From Deltaproteobacteria bacterium (GTDB taxonomy: Bacteria; SAR324; XYD2-FULL-50-16): 64,000 nucleotides of DNA. The stretch's first letter is position 1; the number at the start of each line of letters is the position of its first letter. A program made the position numbers and the translations under genes. Shown one piece after another: positions 8,332 to 15,802 of this stretch. The stretch is from contig JABHWU010000053.1 in the NCBI GenBank assembly GCA_018657625.1, forward strand, positions 1 through 64,000. Direction: 5' to 3'. Under the pieces are notes generated by a model. That model searched no databases and was not told the DNA's origin. It saw only the letters and a program-made list of their open reading frames with translations.

Positions 8332-8991
8332 ATGAAAAAAATAATGCTAATCGCAGCTTCATTGTTAATCGTCGGTACTACCTTTGGTCATGGAAACAGA
8401 TGGTCAAAGGGTAATAAAAACGATACAGAAAATAATGGCCAATTCTGGCAACAAATGAATACCTGGCGACAGGTAATGCATGATACTAAAGTTGAAGCAA
8501 AAAACACAGATAATGGCGTGAATTTACAAATCATCATCCCATCTGATGAAGCACAAAAAGCCATAACTGATGATTTTCAATTATCACAGCAAAACTTGGC
8601 CACTTATTTTGAATCTGTTGAGGTATCACTTGATGGTCAAGAGAATGGCTGGGTGATTAGTTTTTCTTCATCTGATGATCAACTGATCAAACGACTTCAA
8701 AATTCTGGTAATGGACTGTGGTATGAGTTTTTACATCTGAAGATGCAGGGTATCATGCACTCAAATAATGGGAATCATCATATGGCTGGGAATTATAACG
8801 GACATATGGGTCAGGGGTATGGAATGAGAGGGAATTATAACGGACATATGGGTCAGGGGCACGGAATGAGAGGGAACTATAACGGACAAATGGGTCCAGG
8901 CTACGGAATGATGCATGGCAATTACCAGGGATGTCAGGGTGGCAATCCGGGAATGTATCAGGGTAATTCTCAAAATTCTTCAAAAAACTAA
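8332..8991 (+). CDS. Secreted Met/His/Gly-rich repeat protein
   Basis: A 219-residue exported protein. The ATG at 8332 follows AAAGGAG at good spacing; an upstream in-frame ATG would destroy the signal peptide. Residues 1-20 (MKKIMLIAASLLIVGTTFG) form a signal peptide. The middle (about 25-145) is a globular domain that I do not recognise. The tail (about 150-219) holds three 14-residue repeats of the form RGNYNGHMGQGYGM and further Met, His and Asn residues. Such tails bind Cu(I)/Ag(I) in other periplasmic proteins. It sits upstream of an ECF sigma/anti-sigma pair whose anti-sigma tail is also rich in Met and His, so a copper-stress or envelope-stress role is possible but inferred. Confidence 0.75.
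   Translation: MKKIMLIAASLLIVGTTFGHGNRWSKGNKNDTENNGQFWQQMNTWRQVMHDTKVEAKNTDNGVNLQIIIPSDEAQKAITDDFQLSQQNLATYFESVEVSLDGQENGWVISFSSSDDQLIKRLQNSGNGLWYEFLHLKMQGIMHSNNGNHHMAGNYNGHMGQGYGMRGNYNGHMGQGHGMRGNYNGQMGPGYGMMHGNYQGCQGGNPGMYQGNSQNSSKN
8785..8910 (+). repeat. Three tandem 42-bp coding repeats
   Basis: Three in-frame 42-base units encode AGNYNGHMGQGYGM, RGNYNGHMGQGHGM and RGNYNGQMGPGYGM. The near-identity of the first two at DNA level suggests recent duplication and possible copy-number change between strains. Confidence 0.85.
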
Positions 8992-9053
8992 TCATATATG
9001 AAAATCAGTTAAATTTATCATATGAAATAATGTATTCCATAGTGAAAACTTAT

Positions 9054-9085
9054 CGGCTTTGGATATTAAAATTTAACCAAAGCCG
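9054..9085 (+). terminator. Hairpin after the Met/His-rich gene
   Basis: CGGCTTTGG (9054-9062) and CCAAAGCCG (9077-9085) form a perfect 9-base stem with a 14-base AT-rich loop, about 60 bases after the stop codon. The following bases (CACTTTATT) are only moderately T-rich, so it may be a weak terminator or a transcript-stabilising stem. Confidence 0.45.
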
Positions 9086-9118
9086 CACTTTATTAACATT
9101 AATTATACGGGAATAAGA

Positions 9119-9249
9119 ATGAAACAATTTTTAATCGTTGTCGGGGCAATACATCTGAAGCAGCGATTCAAATATTAAAAGAACGCTATACAAAAGGGGA
9201 GATCACTCAAACTGAGTATCAGGAGATGAAAAAACAGGTAAAAAGATGA
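9119..9249 (+). pseudogene. SHOCT-domain small protein, frameshifted remnant
   Basis: An ATG at 9119 starts MKQFLIVVGAIH and closes quickly. In another frame the bases up to the TGA at 9247-9249 read SEAAIQILKERYTKGEITQT followed by EYQEMKKQVKR, a clear SHOCT motif (short C-terminal oligomerisation segment). A one-base frameshift near 9155 would join the two halves into a short protein of about 43 residues. SHOCT proteins are often small membrane proteins near metal-resistance genes, in keeping with the Met/His-rich neighbours. Confidence 0.6.
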
Positions 9250-9357
9250 ACTTGATTTTGGGAAGGTATAGCTTATATTGACGAAAACAGAGTGAATGAA
9301 TAGCCTTAAAGAATAAAATTAAGATTAGCTCACATTTTCCAAAATTAATTGATTGAT

Positions 9358-9978
9358 ATGAACAACTTTTCCAATTCTGACGCTGAGTTGATTCAGGCAA
9401 CGATTGACAACGACCAGGAATCTTTTAAAATATTTGTGGAGCGATATCAAAAACCGATATTTTCCTATTTATACCGGTTTTTATATCAAAACAGAGAAGC
9501 AGCCGAAGATATTACACAATCTGTTTTTCTTAAGGTGTATCAAAATTTAAACAACATCGATACCAGCAAATCAATCAAATCCTGGATCTATCGCATCGCG
9601 CACAACGAGGCTGCTAATTATCTGAGGTCTGTATCAAGTAAAAAGGAATCTATTTTTGACGATGAACAATGGTCTAAAATGGCAGATCAAAAGGAGCCAG
9701 AAGAAGATATTTCAAAGCAGTACACCGACATCGTTCAAACAGCATTGAAAAAACTAAAGCCAAAATACAGAGAGGTCATTGTCCTCTTTTATTTTGAAGA
9801 GAAGTCATACGATGAAATTGCAACTATTTTAGATTCATCGACTAATTCAGTGGGAACACAAATTAGAAGAGCAAAACATCAGCTAAAGAAAATTCTGGAT
9901 AGCTTGGCACCGGATTTGGCAGCTATATTTATAGTTTTATTATCTCTTTTATCAATTAAAAGAGGGAGGACCTTATGA
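9358..9978 (+). CDS. ECF-subfamily RNA polymerase sigma factor
   Basis: A 206-residue sigma-70 family factor of the extracytoplasmic-function group. Region 2 (residues about 20-90) shows the FVERYQKPIFSYLYRFL and AEDITQSVFLKVYQNL motifs. Region 4 (about 125-185) shows LKPKYREVIVLFYFEEKSYD and GTQIRRAKHQLKKIL. The C-terminal 20 residues are hydrophobic (LAAIFIVLLSLLSI), unusual for a soluble sigma factor and possibly a membrane-contact tail. The stop overlaps the start of the anti-sigma gene (ATGA at 9975-9978), so translation is coupled. An upstream TTG (9349) is an alternative start. It would direct RNA polymerase to envelope or metal-stress promoters; the targets are not known. Confidence 0.9.
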   Translation: MNNFSNSDAELIQATIDNDQESFKIFVERYQKPIFSYLYRFLYQNREAAEDITQSVFLKVYQNLNNIDTSKSIKSWIYRIAHNEAANYLRSVSSKKESIFDDEQWSKMADQKEPEEDISKQYTDIVQTALKKLKPKYREVIVLFYFEEKSYDEIATILDSSTNSVGTQIRRAKHQLKKILDSLAPDLAAIFIVLLSLLSIKRGRTL

Positions 9979-10841
9979 AAAGCATTGATGATATTTTAAG
10001 AAAAGCCAAGTCAGAAGTTCCAGAACTTTCTGAAAGATTCAGTACGAATGTTTTGCTTAAAATCAAGGAACAGGAACTCACCATTTTACCACAAAAAATA
10101 ATAAGGTCACAAATCAACTGGTTTAGTTTAATCATTGGTATTGGACTGCTAATGATTGCATTAATGATTACCAACAACGCCATCTTTGAAATTCAGATGA
10201 GTGGTAGTTTAGAATTACTATCCTTTGGAACTCAATATTTAAGTGATTTTACAAAATATTTACCGCTGGATATCATTATACCTTCGCTGTTCATTACAGC
10301 AATTTCTGCCTGGTTACTAGTCCGATCACGAATGATTAAACGTGGTGTAACCTTGGTGGTGGCAGGAAGTTTTTTAGTCACTACTATTGGCGGAAGCGCT
10401 TTAGCGGCTACCAGCCTCAATGGTAAAATTCAAGCCAGCATTATCAAAGAAAAAACAAATATTCCGATCATCAGCTGGTTTTATAAAGAACGTGCCCGAT
10501 ATCATATGAAGCACGACAGAGTTCAAGTGGGGCAAGTAATTGAACAAAATAGTCAGTTTGTATTAATTAAAGATCCATATGGAAAAACACAAAAAATTTA
10601 CCTCCCTATAGGTATGAAAGTTACACCAGGACAATTTATCCGGATGAACGGTCAGGTCATCGAAAATGGATTTAAGGCTGCGATAATGCAGCATTGCAAT
10701 CCCACAAGTGCTGGAAAGTATTTTATGCATATGGGAATGATGATGCCAAATGAGATGAATGGTAACATGATGGAACACCATCGCCATATGAAAGACAGCA
10801 TGATGCAAAACACGGGTATGATGCACATGAACAAGCAATAG
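9975..10841 (+). CDS. Membrane anti-sigma factor with Met/His-rich periplasmic tail
   Basis: A 288-residue protein coupled to the sigma gene by a 4-base overlap and preceded by GGGAGG. The N-terminal ~40 residues (MKSIDDILRKAKSEVPELSE) are the likely cytoplasmic sigma-binding segment. Three hydrophobic segments follow at about 48-66, 95-113 and 118-140, which would place the C-terminus in the periplasm. There a small beta-rich segment (VGQVIEQNSQFVLIKDPYGK) precedes a tail of about 55 residues with many Met and His residues (FMHMGMMMPNEMNGNMMEHH). Such a tail can bind Cu(I) or Ag(I), suggesting that metal binding outside releases the sigma factor inside. This mechanism is inferred. The stop codon is TAG. 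Confidence 0.75.
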   Translation: MKSIDDILRKAKSEVPELSERFSTNVLLKIKEQELTILPQKIIRSQINWFSLIIGIGLLMIALMITNNAIFEIQMSGSLELLSFGTQYLSDFTKYLPLDIIIPSLFITAISAWLLVRSRMIKRGVTLVVAGSFLVTTIGGSALAATSLNGKIQASIIKEKTNIPIISWFYKERARYHMKHDRVQVGQVIEQNSQFVLIKDPYGKTQKIYLPIGMKVTPGQFIRMNGQVIENGFKAAIMQHCNPTSAGKYFMHMGMMMPNEMNGNMMEHHRHMKDSMMQNTGMMHMNKQ

Positions 10842-10894
10842 GTCGTTTTACCTATCAATATCACTCCTTTTTATTAAGCATCCTCAAACGTTAA

Positions 10895-11075
10895 ATGAAC
10901 TTGCGGCTGTCATTTCGATGAGTTCTTTGCTACAAGTTTCGCAAATTCAGTGAGGAGAAATCTTTTTATTTCATTAAGATCTCTCGTCGCAAGCTCCTCA
11001 AGATGACAAAGAGGTATCCCTTTTATCTGGTAAATACAATTGCGATGCAGTCTGTTCATTCAGGATGACAACTTT
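10895..11075. repeat. Dispersed intergenic repeat, copy 1
   Basis: Noncoding stretch containing the blocks GCAAATTCAGTGAGGAG, ATTTCATTAAGATCTCTC, TCAAGATGACA and CAGTCTGTTCATTCAGGATG. Related blocks occur near 29700-29790, 31945-32005, 37145-37175 and 38515-38570. It fills the gap between the anti-sigma and VanZ-like genes. No open frame looks real here. Confidence 0.5.
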
Positions 11076-11125
11076 TTGAAATTACGGTTATAAAATTCAA
11101 GTTTGTTCATAGAAACAATGAAAAA

Positions 11126-11497
11126 TCATGAGGAATTTTGAATGTTGGCTGGAAAAAAGTAAATGATCAGCTTCACAACAACAAGACCACAAAGCACTCC
11201 TATCATATTGGCGGCCATATCCAACCATTCTCCATAGCGATTCACAAAAGGTTGTATTAATTCAATCGCACCGCTATAGGCAATAAAAAATAAAGCAATT
11301 AATTTCCAGTGATTTGGCTTACGCAAAGCTGTCGGGAACATTAATACAGCATAGGCAATTAAGTGATGGGTTTTATCGTTACCGGGCACAGACGGCAACG
11401 CTTCAAAGGGCCAAAGTGATAAAGTTGTAATAACTGCCAGGATAAATACAGTGAAAGCAATCCAATAGTTTTTTATAAAAGTTAGTAACGCTATCAT
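11126..11497 (-). CDS. VanZ-like membrane protein
   Basis: A 123-residue protein with four predicted membrane segments and the VanZ-family signature: SLWPFEALPSVPGNDKTHHL, then AYAVLMFP, AYSGAIELIQPFVNRYGEWL and DMAANMIGVLCG. VanZ-like proteins are small polytopic membrane proteins; the founder gives low-level teicoplanin resistance, but most members have no known role. It stands alone on the minus strand, just left of the cassette cluster. It is likely complete, since it has both ends of the family. Confidence 0.8.
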   Translation of the reverse strand: MIALLTFIKNYWIAFTVFILAVITTLSLWPFEALPSVPGNDKTHHLIAYAVLMFPTALRKPNHWKLIALFFIAYSGAIELIQPFVNRYGEWLDMAANMIGVLCGLVVVKLIIYFFPANIQNSS

Positions 11498-11577
11498 TTA
11501 GTATTTACCTATATGTTAATACTTGAATCCAATGGCAGACTCAGTAGCTCATCTCATTGCAACAACGCAATTGATTG

Positions 11578-11943
11578 TCAAATGAAAAACCGTGAAGAGA
11601 AAAATAATAAACTTACCCCGGTAAGAATATTTGAGTAAATAATTATATTAGATATTTTCAGGTTAAAATGCTCTGGTTTCCTGACAATGATTTTATGGAC
11701 AAAAAAAGGAATCAATCCGCTTATTCCCATAGCAATACCAAATATCAAGCCAATCTTAGAATTTTTTTCGATTTCAATTAAACCATAGAATATGAGAATA
11801 ATAATTGGAATATGCAGAAGCAAAAAACCAGTGATTTTGCCTGGTAACTTCAATATCTCCCATTCCTTTTCATAAGCAGATTCAATCTCATGCAAAATAA
11901 TCAATGTTGCATTCAAAATATACAGCAATGAAATTGTTTTCAT
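11578..11943 (-). CDS. Small polytopic membrane protein, DUF6713-like
   Basis: A 121-residue protein (129 if the upstream ATG at 11967 is used) with four hydrophobic segments and the N-terminal motif LLYILNATLIILHEIESAYE KEW; the conserved HEIESAY acidic motif with the following LPG and FLLLH segments resembles DUF6713 proteins. The function is unknown. The downstream start is chosen because it puts the hydrophobic helix at the N-terminus, but neither start has a convincing ribosome site. It lies next to the first attC-like site at 12025-12098 and may be a captured cassette. Confidence 0.6.
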   Translation of the reverse strand: MKTISLLYILNATLIILHEIESAYEKEWEILKLPGKITGFLLLHIPIIILIFYGLIEIEKNSKIGLIFGIAMGISGLIPFFVHKIIVRKPEHFNLKISNIIIYSNILTGVSLLFFSSRFFI

Positions 11944-12024
11944 CTTAAAACTACCGTGACAGATCATCTTTAAAGGTTATGGAGGTATCATATCTGAATT
12001 TGAATATCAGAACAAATCTTGAGA

Positions 12025-12098
12025 ATCGAACGCCATGCTAAGTCGCATTCTCCGCTGCAAAGCTGCGTTGAAAGTCGGTCTTTAGCAATTTGTCATGC
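12025..12098. repeat. attC-like site A
   Basis: An imperfect palindrome between the DUF6713-like and LysE genes. The left arm CATGCTAAGTCGCATTC pairs with the right arm around AAAGTCGGTCTTTAGCA, with unpaired bases as in attC sites. Outer core boxes (ATCGAAC, GTCATGC) are degenerate. The right arm GTCGGTCTTTAGC is shared with site E at 15639-15712 in the same orientation, which supports a common origin. Confidence 0.55.
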
Positions 12099-12130
12099 TT
12101 CGTATTATATTCTCTCTTGGATTAAAGAAG

Positions 12131-12748
12131 TTATTGTTCTGACATTGCCAGCTTAACACCAAGTGACGCGAAGACCACAGCAAATGATCGCTGCATCCAT
12201 AGAATGCGCTTAGATGAGGATACAATATAAGCCCGAATACTGTGCGCTGCAATACCATAAAGTACAAAAATAAAAAGTGTCATTCCCATAAACACCCCAC
12301 TAAGAAAAAACAGCTGAATTATTGGGGGGGTTGCGGCATTTGTTAAAACAAATTGAGGTAGAAAGGCTAAAAAAAATATTGATAGTTTTGGATTAAGAAT
12401 GTTGATCAAAAACCCTCTAGTAGCAATCTGCCAAGCCCCTTTTTTTTCAACTGAATTATCAAAATTAGGCTCTCCTGTTTCACGCCACATAGACCAAGCA
12501 AGGTAAAGTAAATAGACAACTCCTGCGTATTTTAGAACTTGGAATACAACAGCACTCATATGGAGAATTGCTGATAATCCTAAAATGCAAGCGAGCAAAT
12601 GAGGAATTATTCCAGATGTGCAACCAAATGCAGCAACAATGCTACCTCGCCAGCCAAGAAAAAGCCCTGTTGAAATAGTGTAAATAACACCAGTCCCTGG
12701 TATTAAAACAACTACAAGTGAAGTAATAAGAAACTCAGTGGAAAACAT
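12131..12748 (-). CDS. LysE/RhtB-family amino-acid exporter
   Basis: A 205-residue inner-membrane protein with six predicted helices. It carries the LysE-family N-terminal motif LVVVLIPGTGVIYTISTGLF followed by LGWRGSIVAAFGCTSG, plus FLINILNPKLSIFFLAFLPQ in the middle. Family members export amino acids or their derivatives by proton exchange. GGAG precedes the ATG at 12748. It is flanked by attC-like sites A and B and so fits a single-gene cassette, here with its gene reading leftward. Confidence 0.88.
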   Translation of the reverse strand: MFSTEFLITSLVVVLIPGTGVIYTISTGLFLGWRGSIVAAFGCTSGIIPHLLACILGLSAILHMSAVVFQVLKYAGVVYLLYLAWSMWRETGEPNFDNSVEKKGAWQIATRGFLINILNPKLSIFFLAFLPQFVLTNAATPPIIQLFFLSGVFMGMTLFIFVLYGIAAHSIRAYIVSSSKRILWMQRSFAVVFASLGVKLAMSEQ

Positions 12749-12791
12749 TTTTAACTCCAGTTTATATTTAAGAATGAAAACTATATATATT

Positions 12792-12856
12792 ACATAACGC
12801 CAGTGTCAATGGAATTTGAGCTCAACGAAAAATTCCACTGAACACATTTGTTGGAT
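12792..12856. repeat. attC-like site B
   Basis: Core boxes ACATAAC (12792-12798) and GTTGGAT (12850-12856; a full match to GTTRRRY) flank a stem in which ATGGAATTT pairs with AAATTCCACT and CAGTGT pairs with ACAC further out, with unpaired bases. It lies between the LysE gene and the first MazEF-like pair. Confidence 0.6.
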
Positions 12857-12927
12857 TATCAATTGATCAATATTACATGTCGTGCTAGTATTACCGTATT
12901 ACAAGTAATCATCTAATGGAGAATGAT

Positions 12928-13158
12928 ATGCAAACAGCAACAAGTAAACTTACTAAAAAGTATCAAGCAACAGTACCTAAAAATGTACGTAAAAAGCTTG
13001 AGCTTAAGGCTGGAGATGTCATTGCTTTTGACATTGACAATGATACAATTAAACTACGAAAAGCAAGACCCATTGACCTTGAATTTAGTTCTGCGCTGAT
13101 TCCCACTCTATGTGAATGGGATTCACAAAATGATGAGGATGCATATAATGATTTATGA
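12928..13158 (+). CDS. AbrB/MazE-like antitoxin
   Basis: A 76-residue DNA-binding antitoxin. The AbrB-type swapped-hairpin fold is recognised from TSKLTKKYQATVPKNVRKKL and ELKAGDVIAFDIDNDTIKLR (residues about 5-45), followed by an acidic tail likely to bind the toxin. The start at 12928 has GGAG seven bases upstream; the ATG at 12916 has none. The stop overlaps the toxin gene by 11 bases. Such antitoxins usually repress their own promoter with the toxin. Confidence 0.85.
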   Translation: MQTATSKLTKKYQATVPKNVRKKLELKAGDVIAFDIDNDTIKLRKARPIDLEFSSALIPTLCEWDSQNDEDAYNDL

Positions 13159-13489
13159 ACCATTTGACGTAGTTGTTGTTCCCTTTCCATTTACAGATTC
13201 ATCCAAAACGAAACGAAGACCAGCTCTTGTCTTGTCACAAAAGACCGAATTCACTAATAAGGTTGACCATTCAGTTTTGGCAATGATTACAAGTCAGAAG
13301 AACGATCCCTGGCCTCTTGATGTTACAATAAAAAACAAAATACAATCTGGTTTGACAGCCTCTTCTGTTGTAAGAATGAAAATTTTTACTCTTGATAATC
13401 GATTTATATTAAGAAAGATTGGTCATTTATCTAAATCTGACCAAACTAAAGTTAAAAAAAGCCTCTCAAGTTTATTTGATTATTTATAA
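13148..13489 (+). CDS. MazF/PemK-family toxin
   Basis: A 113-residue predicted mRNA endoribonuclease. It has the PemK-fold features FDVVVVPFPFTDSSKTKRRP, ALVLSQ, and a C-terminal LSKSDQTKVKKSLSSLF helix. The start at 13148 (MIYEPFDVVVV) lies inside the antitoxin gene, with GAGG upstream; earlier ATGs in the frame would encode the antitoxin tail in another frame. It forms a two-gene toxin-antitoxin cassette between attC-like sites B and C. MazF toxins cut mRNA; the target sequence cannot be read from the protein. Confidence 0.85.
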   Translation: MIYEPFDVVVVPFPFTDSSKTKRRPALVLSQKTEFTNKVDHSVLAMITSQKNDPWPLDVTIKNKIQSGLTASSVVRMKIFTLDNRFILRKIGHLSKSDQTKVKKSLSSLFDYL

Positions 13490-13497
13490 TAATTCCA

Positions 13498-13576
13498 ATC
13501 CAACACCAATTTCAGCTGCGTTGCCCAAAATGACGAAGGAGCGGTGGGTGACGTCAGCTGAAAACGCTCGTTATGC
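13498..13576. repeat. attC-like site C
   Basis: The best attC candidate. Core boxes are ATCCAAC (13498-13504; a full match to RYYYAAC) and GTTATGC (13570-13576). Between them TTTCAGCTG-CGTTGCCCA pairs with TGGGTGACGTCAGCTGAAA, with one extrahelical base and central mismatches, which is the signature of attC hairpins. The stop codon of the DUF1697 gene falls in the right-hand core. Confidence 0.7.
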
Positions 13577-14092
13577 GTTTTTTATTATTTTCATTAATTT
13601 ACTGATAGTATTAAAGTTTCTTCCAGTAGCTGAAACACCCATACATTTCTCAAGATTCGCAACAAGTCGCGACCTTCCGATACCATCTGGAGCATACAGA
13701 TAAAAAACCTTCCCATTTAATTCGTATTTCTCTGTAGCAGAAGATAGAGTTACCAGTTTCCCGATGTTTGGCGACTTAGGGACTTCGGATAAAAAGAAAA
13801 TATGTATGGACTTCGCTTCATCTGGACCGAAAGGATTACTTTCAATGGCTTTTTCAAATTCTGATCTTTCAAGAACCATAGTTTCTGGTTTAAAGCCGAA
13901 TTTTGATTCAATTGCTTTGCTTATAATCTCTCCGGGTTTCTTACTGCCACTGAGAACTACATTACCACTTTGAATGTAAGTTTTAACATTTTGATATCCG
14001 TTGGCTTCTAGTAAAGATGTCAGATCTCTCATTGGCAATATATTTTTACCACCGACGTTTATTCCTCTGAGTAAAAATAAATATGTTCTCAT
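13571..14092 (-). CDS. DUF1697 protein
   Basis: A 173-residue cytosolic protein of unknown function. The family motif is at the N-terminus: MRTYLFLLRGINVGGKNILP, followed by YIQSGNVVLSG near residue 40 and the C-terminal GRNFNTISKL. The start at 14092 matches the family N-terminus; an upstream ATG at 14131 adds 13 unrelated residues. DUF1697 genes are frequent in integron cassette arrays and other accessory regions, in keeping with the attC-like site at its 3' end. Confidence 0.85.
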   Translation of the reverse strand: MRTYLFLLRGINVGGKNILPMRDLTSLLEANGYQNVKTYIQSGNVVLSGSKKPGEIISKAIESKFGFKPETMVLERSEFEKAIESNPFGPDEAKSIHIFFLSEVPKSPNIGKLVTLSSATEKYELNGKVFYLYAPDGIGRSRLVANLEKCMGVSATGRNFNTISKLMKIIKNA

Positions 14093-14127
14093 AAGTATGC
14101 TTGATAATGCTAGCGTTATGTGCTGAT

Positions 14128-14463
14128 TCACCTATACTGCTGTGCGGCCAGTATAAAATATTTTTTCCATTGCTCAGACTTAGTAATATCTGGTTCTTCA
14201 AATAGAGCATATCCCTTTTTTATATGATCTTGAAGAAAGTATTTTTGAGGTTTAGCTATACCACTTCTTAATAATTTGGCGACTTCAGTATCTGATAGTT
14301 TGAATGCCAAACCACCTGGAAACCATAAAGCACAGATTGTTCCATTAATATATAATGCAGCACCACTGATAAAATGTTTCATTTCTATCGAAAAATCAAT
14401 TTCAGATTCAATTTTTAGTTCATTTATCTGGCTTGAAAGCTTTTCTAAGTATTCTTTTGCCAT
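14128..14463 (-). CDS. TfoX N-terminal-domain protein
   Basis: A 111-residue protein with the TfoX/Sxy N-terminal fold: EIDFSIEMKHFISGAALYIN, followed by GTICALWFPGGLAFKLSD and a C-terminal helix with WKKYFILAAQQYR. Stand-alone members of this domain are common small proteins without proven function and lack the C-terminal part that acts in competence regulation. The start at 14463 is chosen because family similarity begins there. It is the middle of three leftward genes between attC-like sites C and D. Confidence 0.75.
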   Translation of the reverse strand: MAKEYLEKLSSQINELKIESEIDFSIEMKHFISGAALYINGTICALWFPGGLAFKLSDTEVAKLLRSGIAKPQKYFLQDHIKKGYALFEEPDITKSEQWKKYFILAAQQYR

Positions 14464-14539
14464 GTATTTAATGCCACGTAACGCCGGTATCAACGCGTGC
14501 AAAGTGTAATTTGTGCAAAAATTAAAACTGCCAAGACTA

Positions 14540-14875
14540 CTACTGATCAAGTGATTTAATATGGTCTTTTTTAAATCTGAGATTCAATTCATTGCGAGAT
14601 TTTAATATCTCTGTTTTTGGCATTTTTTTACCACAAATAGTGGTTGATTTTGAGAAATTGACAATTGCATATGTTCCGTCGTCATCAATGTCAAACTGAA
14701 TGATGGTTTCATTTGTGTCTTCTCTTCGACATGATGGAAATACTTTTTTACCATGAAGGGGATGACCGGTTCGAATATTTTGTTTTAAGTATTCGATCCA
14801 TTCATCCGCAAATTCCAATGGAATCATTGTCCATGGCCACTTAATTTCAAAAACATCTGATTTTGATTCTTTCAT
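14540..14875 (-). CDS. Unrecognised 111-residue protein
   Basis: I do not recognise a family. The protein is soluble and mixed in charge, with the motifs IKWPWTMIPLEFADEWIEYL near the N-terminus, RTGHPLHGKKVFPS near residue 36, and FDIDDDGTYAIVNFSKS near residue 60. It is bounded on its 5' side by attC-like site D and is probably a cassette gene. Base composition matches its neighbours. No clear ribosome site is seen before the ATG at 14875. Confidence 0.6.
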   Translation of the reverse strand: MKESKSDVFEIKWPWTMIPLEFADEWIEYLKQNIRTGHPLHGKKVFPSCRREDTNETIIQFDIDDDGTYAIVNFSKSTTICGKKMPKTEILKSRNELNLRFKKDHIKSLDQ

Positions 14876-14891
14876 CTCTATAGGTTATCTT

Positions 14892-14964
14892 CTCTAACGG
14901 TTGCATCACCCGCCAGCCCCAAAGTGAAGCGGCGGGGATGGTCAGGTGTATGCTTCTGTTGTGT
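14892..14964. repeat. attC-like site D
   Basis: Core boxes CTCTAAC (14892-14898) and GTTGTGT (14958-14964) flank a GC-rich imperfect stem: GCATCACC pairs with GGTGTATGC with one extra base, and CCCGCC with GGCGGG further in. GC content is much higher than in the surrounding DNA, as often seen in attC sites. It separates leftward and rightward genes. Confidence 0.65.
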
Positions 14965-15039
14965 GTTTGACATTAAGCTTGACTCAAAAACGGTATGTAA
15001 TTACAGTAATTATATAAACGCCAAAACTGGAGACTTAAC

Positions 15040-15288
15040 ATGGCTCAAGTCAGCGAATTAAAACTCGTAAAGATCGGAAATTCCAAGGGAATCCGAATAC
15101 CAAAATCAATTCTTCAAAAATATGGATTTACTGACTCAATCCAAATTGAAGAGAAAGAAAATGGAATTTTGTTGCATAACAGTAAGATTTCAAAATTATC
15201 CTGGGAGGACACATTTAAAGCCATGAAGTCTGAAAAAGAGGACTGGACTGACTTCGATAACGCCCTGCAAGATGGTTTAGATGACTAA
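15040..15288 (+). CDS. MazE-like antitoxin
   Basis: An 82-residue AbrB/MazE-fold antitoxin: ELKLVKIGNSKGIRIPKSIL, then QKYGFTDSIQIEEKENGILL, followed by an acidic C-terminal half (KEDWTDFDNALQDGLDD) that would bind the toxin. GGAG lies upstream of the ATG. It overlaps the toxin gene by 8 bases. Its sequence is unlike that of the antitoxin at 12928, so the two pairs are separate acquisitions, not a local duplication. Confidence 0.9.
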   Translation: MAQVSELKLVKIGNSKGIRIPKSILQKYGFTDSIQIEEKENGILLHNSKISKLSWEDTFKAMKSEKEDWTDFDNALQDGLDD

Positions 15289-15619
15289 AAAATCTTTTCC
15301 CAAAAGGTATGAAATCTTTTATGCAGACTTAAATCCGACTATAGGCAGTGAAATCAAAAAAGTCCGACCCGTCGTGATCATTAGTCAAAATGAAATGAAC
15401 AAATATTTGAAAACGGTTGTTGTTTGTCCCCTTACCTCAAAACTTCATCCAATGTGGAAAAGCCGAATTCAAATAGAATGTGCTAAAACTCAGTCCGAAA
15501 TAGCTATTGATCAAATTCGTACGATTAGCAAACAAAGACTGAAAAAGAAAATTGACTCATTGGCCCCGGATATATCTGCTCAACTCAGATTCATTATTAC
15601 TGAAATGTACGGTGAATAG
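15281..15619 (+). CDS. MazF-family toxin
   Basis: A 112-residue PemK/MazF ribonuclease toxin. Motifs are RYEIFYADLNPTIGSEIKKV, RPVVIISQNEMN, VVVCPLTSK and SEIAIDQIRTISKQRLKKKI, in the usual order and at the usual length. The nearest relatives by motif are the MazF group with DLNPTxGSExxKxRP. The pair with the gene at 15040 is a complete toxin-antitoxin cassette between attC-like sites D and E. The stop codon is TAG. Confidence 0.92.
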   Translation: MTKKSFPKRYEIFYADLNPTIGSEIKKVRPVVIISQNEMNKYLKTVVVCPLTSKLHPMWKSRIQIECAKTQSEIAIDQIRTISKQRLKKKIDSLAPDISAQLRFIITEMYGE

Positions 15620-15638
15620 TACTCCTTTTTGATTACCC

Positions 15639-15712
15639 ACACAACACCTGTTTAAACCGCATTCAGTGCCGTTTTTTGGCGGTGAATGTCGGTCTTTAGC
15701 CATTTGTTAAAC
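15639..15712. repeat. attC-like site E
   Basis: Core boxes ACACAAC (15639-15645) and GTTAAAC (15706-15712; a full match to GTTRRRY). Between them CCGCATTCAGTGCCG pairs with GGCGGTGAATGTCGG, with an extrahelical base, and TTTAAA with TCTTTAG outside. The right arm GTCGGTCTTTAGC is shared with site A. Confidence 0.7.
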
Positions 15713-15802
15713 CGTGATAAAACTATATTGACTAAAATTCACAAAGAAACCATAATGGTATTAAAACGAAACTAAATAAATAAATAAATAAAGGAGAAAT
15801 CA

